A stretch of 64,000 bases of DNA from contig NZ_JAUAMB010000005.1 of assembly GCF_031010175.1 (NCBI RefSeq), positions 124,001 through 188,000 of the forward strand, read 5' to 3'. Position 1 is the stretch's first letter, and every line of letters begins with the position of its first letter. The position numbers and the translations under genes are program-made. The notes below the pieces were generated by a model. The model saw nothing but the letters and a program-made list of their open reading frames with translations. It searched no databases and had not been told where the DNA came from. This stretch comes from Halomonas sp. SpR1 (GTDB lineage: Bacteria > Pseudomonadota > Gammaproteobacteria > Pseudomonadales > Halomonadaceae). Of the stretch, positions 61,896-64,000 are shown one piece after another.

Positions 61896-62681
61896 TTATT
61901 CGGAGTTAAAACCATAGGTACGCAAAATGGATTGTCCCTCGTCCTCTTGCAACCACTGATAGAAGGCCGTGGCAATATCTCCAGCCTGATTGGTCAATAC
62001 CATGCGTTGGCGCAGCGGGCTATGCCAATCCTCAGGGATGAGTACGTACTCACTTCGCTCACTTAAAGCGGGGGCAAGAGCCAAAGAATAAGCCACTAAG
62101 CCCCCACGCGCATCGTCAGAGAGGGCAAACTGCGCCGCCTGGGAGACGTTTTCACCCAATATCCGCAGCGGCTGGGTTTGCTCCCAAAGCCCGGCGTGCT
62201 CAAGCACCTGTTGCGCCGCCACGCCATAGGGCGCGTGGTCAGGATTGGCTAGGGCGATGCGTTGAGTGGCACCGTTGGCATGAGCCTCCAGCGCACTTTG
62301 CACCGCCGCCAGCGGCACATCTTCGCTGGGCAAGTTATCGTTCCCACTACGCTGCAGCCACACTAACCGGCCGATGGCGTAAATCACGCCCTCATCCTGG
62401 GTATAGCCCCCTTCATAAAGCGCTTGAACGTAGCGCTCATCAGCAGAGAGATAGAGCTCAAAGGGCGCGCCCTGGGCAATTTGGCGGCGAAAGTTGCCCG
62501 ACGAACCAAAGTTGAGCCGCAGGGCGTAGCCGGTTTGCTGCTGAAACTGCTCAGCGGCTTCGGTCAGCGCAAACTGCAGATCAGAGGCCGCCGCCACGAT
62601 AGGCGCCCCCGCTTGAGCGGGGGCGCCTATCAAAAGCAAGCAGGCTAACAGCAACCCATGCGCTAATTTAGCTTTTAGCAT
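61896..62681 (-). CDS. modA: Molybdate ABC transporter substrate-binding protein (ModA-like)
   Basis: 261 residues with a signal peptide (cleavage after APAQA, about residue 24). ModA motifs: IVAAASDLQFALTEAAEQF, LNFGSSGNFRRQIAQGAPFE and LYLSADERYVQAL, with serines expected to bind the oxyanion. The start lies inside the 3' end of the pyruvate kinase gene (14-bp overlap), so the two are probably on one message. A 15-bp perfect hairpin falls in the signal-peptide codons. Molybdate is more likely than tungstate but not proven. Confidence 0.87.
   Translation of the reverse strand: MLKAKLAHGLLLACLLLIGAPAQAGAPIVAAASDLQFALTEAAEQFQQQTGYALRLNFGSSGNFRRQIAQGAPFELYLSADERYVQALYEGGYTQDEGVIYAIGRLVWLQRSGNDNLPSEDVPLAAVQSALEAHANGATQRIALANPDHAPYGVAAQQVLEHAGLWEQTQPLRILGENVSQAAQFALSDDARGGLVAYSLALAPALSERSEYVLIPEDWHSPLRQRMVLTNQAGDIATAFYQWLQEDEGQSILRTYGFNSE
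62598..62631 (-). repeat. 15-bp perfect inverted repeat inside the modA signal-peptide codons
   Basis: GATAGGCGCCCCCGC and its exact complement are separated by TTGA. It encodes the symmetric peptide part around GAPAQAGAP. It begins 37 bases after the pyruvate kinase stop and could act as an RNA attenuator or 3'-end protector for that message; no U-tract follows. Confidence 0.75.
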
Positions 62682-64000
62682 GCTCGTCAGTAATCTCCAT
62701 TACCTTCATGGTATTGGTGCCGCCATGGGCATTCATATGGTCGCCGCGAGTAAGGATCACATGGTCGCCTGGTTTGGAGATGCCGGTCTTCACTAGCAGC
62801 TCCAAGGCACGGTCGTTTAGCTCGGTGGCGCTCATTTCGGAGGTATCAAACGGTAGCGAGACAACACCCCGGTAAAGCGCCATACGCCGCTGGGCGATAG
62901 GGTTATGCGCCAAGCCAACAATCGGCAGACCTGAACGAATGCGCGAAGCAATCAGCGGCGTATAACCCGATGAGGTCATACAGGCAATCGCGGTAATGCC
63001 AGTCATATGGTTGGCCGCGTACATGGCGGAGAGCGCAATGGTTTCGTCCGGGCGGGTAAAACCCTCATGAATGCGGTGGCCAGACTCCTGGGCGGTCTTT
63101 TCACGCTCAGCGCCCAGGCAAACACGCGACATGGCTTCTACGGTTTCCAGCGGGTAATCCCCCGCCGCGGTTTCCGCTGAGAGCATGACCGCATCACTGC
63201 CATCCAGCACCGCGTTGGCCACGTCAAACACTTCAGCGCGGGTGGGCAGCGGCGCCGAAATCATGCTCTCCATCATCTGCGTTGCGGTAATCACCGCGCG
63301 ATTAAGCGAACGAGCGCGCTTGATCATGCGCTTTTGCACGCCAACCAGCTTGGCATCACCGATTTCGACGCCTAGATCCCCCCGCGCGACCATCACCGCC
63401 TCAGAGGCTTCGATAATGCCGTCCAGCGTGGCGTCATCGGCCACTGCCTCGGCGCGCTCCACCTTGGCGACCAGGCCGATCTCTTTACCTTCCTCGCCCA
63501 ACAAGCGACGCGCTTCGAGCATATCTTCGGCATGGCGGGGGAAAGAAATGGCGAGATAGTCGACGCCGATTTCAACGGCGGTTTTGAGATCTTCTTTGTC
63601 TTTCTCGGTCAATGCCGGCGCAGAGAGCCCGCCGCCCTGCTTATTGATGCCTTTATGATTAGAGAGTTTGCCGCCCACCACCACTGTGGTGTGCACCTGC
63701 TGACCTTCAACGCGGGTCACGTCAAGCACCAAACGTCCATCGTCTAATAGTAGGCGGTCTCCCGCGGTGACATCTTGGGACAGCGTTTTATAATCACAGC
63801 CCACTTGGTGAATATCGCCCGCATCGCCATCCAGCGCCATGTCGAGAATAAACGGCTGGCCCTCTTTGAGTACCACGGCGCCATCTCTAAACCGTGCAAT
63901 ACGAATCTTGGGGCCCTGCAGATCACCCAAAACCGCGACGCTGCGGCCCAGCTTGGCGGCGATTTCACGTACTTCGGTTAACCGGCGGCGGTGATCATCG
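62668..64000 (-). CDS. pyk: Pyruvate kinase, N-terminus beyond window edge
   Basis: About 444 residues are visible; the frame continues past the right edge, so the first 35-40 residues are missing. Recognisable parts: RRRLTEVREIAAKLGR then GDLQGPKIRIARF, DDGRLVLDV (B domain), FPRHAEDMLEARRLL, the signature region VMVARGDLGVEIG, and RAVITATQMMESMISAPLPT with the catalytic-site residues. It makes pyruvate and ATP from phosphoenolpyruvate. Its end overlaps the modA start. Confidence 0.92.
   Translation of the reverse strand, partial: DDHRRRLTEVREIAAKLGRSVAVLGDLQGPKIRIARFRDGAVVLKEGQPFILDMALDGDAGDIHQVGCDYKTLSQDVTAGDRLLLDDGRLVLDVTRVEGQQVHTTVVVGGKLSNHKGINKQGGGLSAPALTEKDKEDLKTAVEIGVDYLAISFPRHAEDMLEARRLLGEEGKEIGLVAKVERAEAVADDATLDGIIEASEAVMVARGDLGVEIGDAKLVGVQKRMIKRARSLNRAVITATQMMESMISAPLPTRAEVFDVANAVLDGSDAVMLSAETAAGDYPLETVEAMSRVCLGAEREKTAQESGHRIHEGFTRPDETIALSAMYAANHMTGITAIACMTSSGYTPLIASRIRSGLPIVGLAHNPIAQRRMALYRGVVSLPFDTSEMSATELNDRALELLVKTGISKPGDHVILTRGDHMNAHGGTNTMKVMEITDEHAKS

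Noticed and set aside
1..64000. CRISPR array, tRNA/rRNA genes, insertion sequences, prophage
   Set aside because: No spaced identical repeats, cloverleaf sequences, transposase, integrase or phage structural genes were seen on either strand.

Overview
The window looks like chromosome of a moderately halophilic gammaproteobacterium of the Halomonas/Vreelandella type. This is inferred from gene content: three TRAP carboxylate transporters, a BCCT osmolyte/choline carrier, an Na+/alanine symporter, an OsmC-YcaO fusion protein and an ExaC-type aldehyde dehydrogenase, in moderately GC-rich, densely coding DNA. There is no rRNA, tRNA, prophage, insertion sequence or CRISPR array. Both ends cut a gene: a TRAP small permease on the left and pyruvate kinase on the right.

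Layout. 0-4.3 kb: operon of TRAP permeases, a RuBisCO-like protein and a DUF1537 sugar-acid kinase, probably for an apiose-derived branched sugar acid. 4.4-10.6 kb: transporters (SpmA-SpmB fusion, DMT exporter, alanine symporter), type I asparaginase, and a LysR/DUF2798 pair. 10.7-17.6 kb: OsmC-YcaO fusion, a TetR/ketosynthase divergent pair, a fluoroacetate-dehalogenase-like hydrolase and two more regulators. 17.6-25.9 kb: an RND efflux operon carrying its own BaeSR-like two-component system, a lipoprotein esterase and a Spy-like chaperone; the efflux and spy promoters share 11-bp phased repeats. 26-30 kb: BCCT and SulP transporters.

30-38.9 kb: an ethanol/acetaldehyde oxidation pair (AdhP, ExaC-like) facing a sensory locus made of a LuxR-type response regulator, a NahK-like hybrid kinase, a NosP-like FIST protein, a second hybrid kinase with Hpt domain, and a secreted molybdopterin-fold protein without the usual cysteine. 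Its organisation recalls the Pseudomonas nosP-nahK-exa region. 39-44.4 kb: a DUF2189 membrane protein and a TAXI-type TRAP system with a UspA protein.

44.7-58.4 kb: a carbohydrate island. It has a DctPQM TRAP transporter, a LacI regulator, a forward operon (Gfo/Idh oxidoreductase, TIM-barrel isomerase, NHS-type MFS permease) and a convergent reverse operon (two secreted TIM-barrel proteins, an Fe-S-containing GMC dehydrogenase with its Tat-type small subunit, and a secreted DUF1080 hydrolase). Near-identical 18-bp palindromes in front of both operons suggest one LacI regulon. The content fits oxidation-first (3-keto-glycoside) sugar breakdown, with oxidation and cleavage in the periplasm. A ParDE-like toxin-antitoxin pair lies between the operon ends.

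58.6-64 kb: DMT exporter, secreted DUF192 protein, modCBA-type molybdate uptake genes and the 3' part of pyruvate kinase, whose end overlaps modA; a 15-bp perfect hairpin lies in the modA signal-peptide codons.
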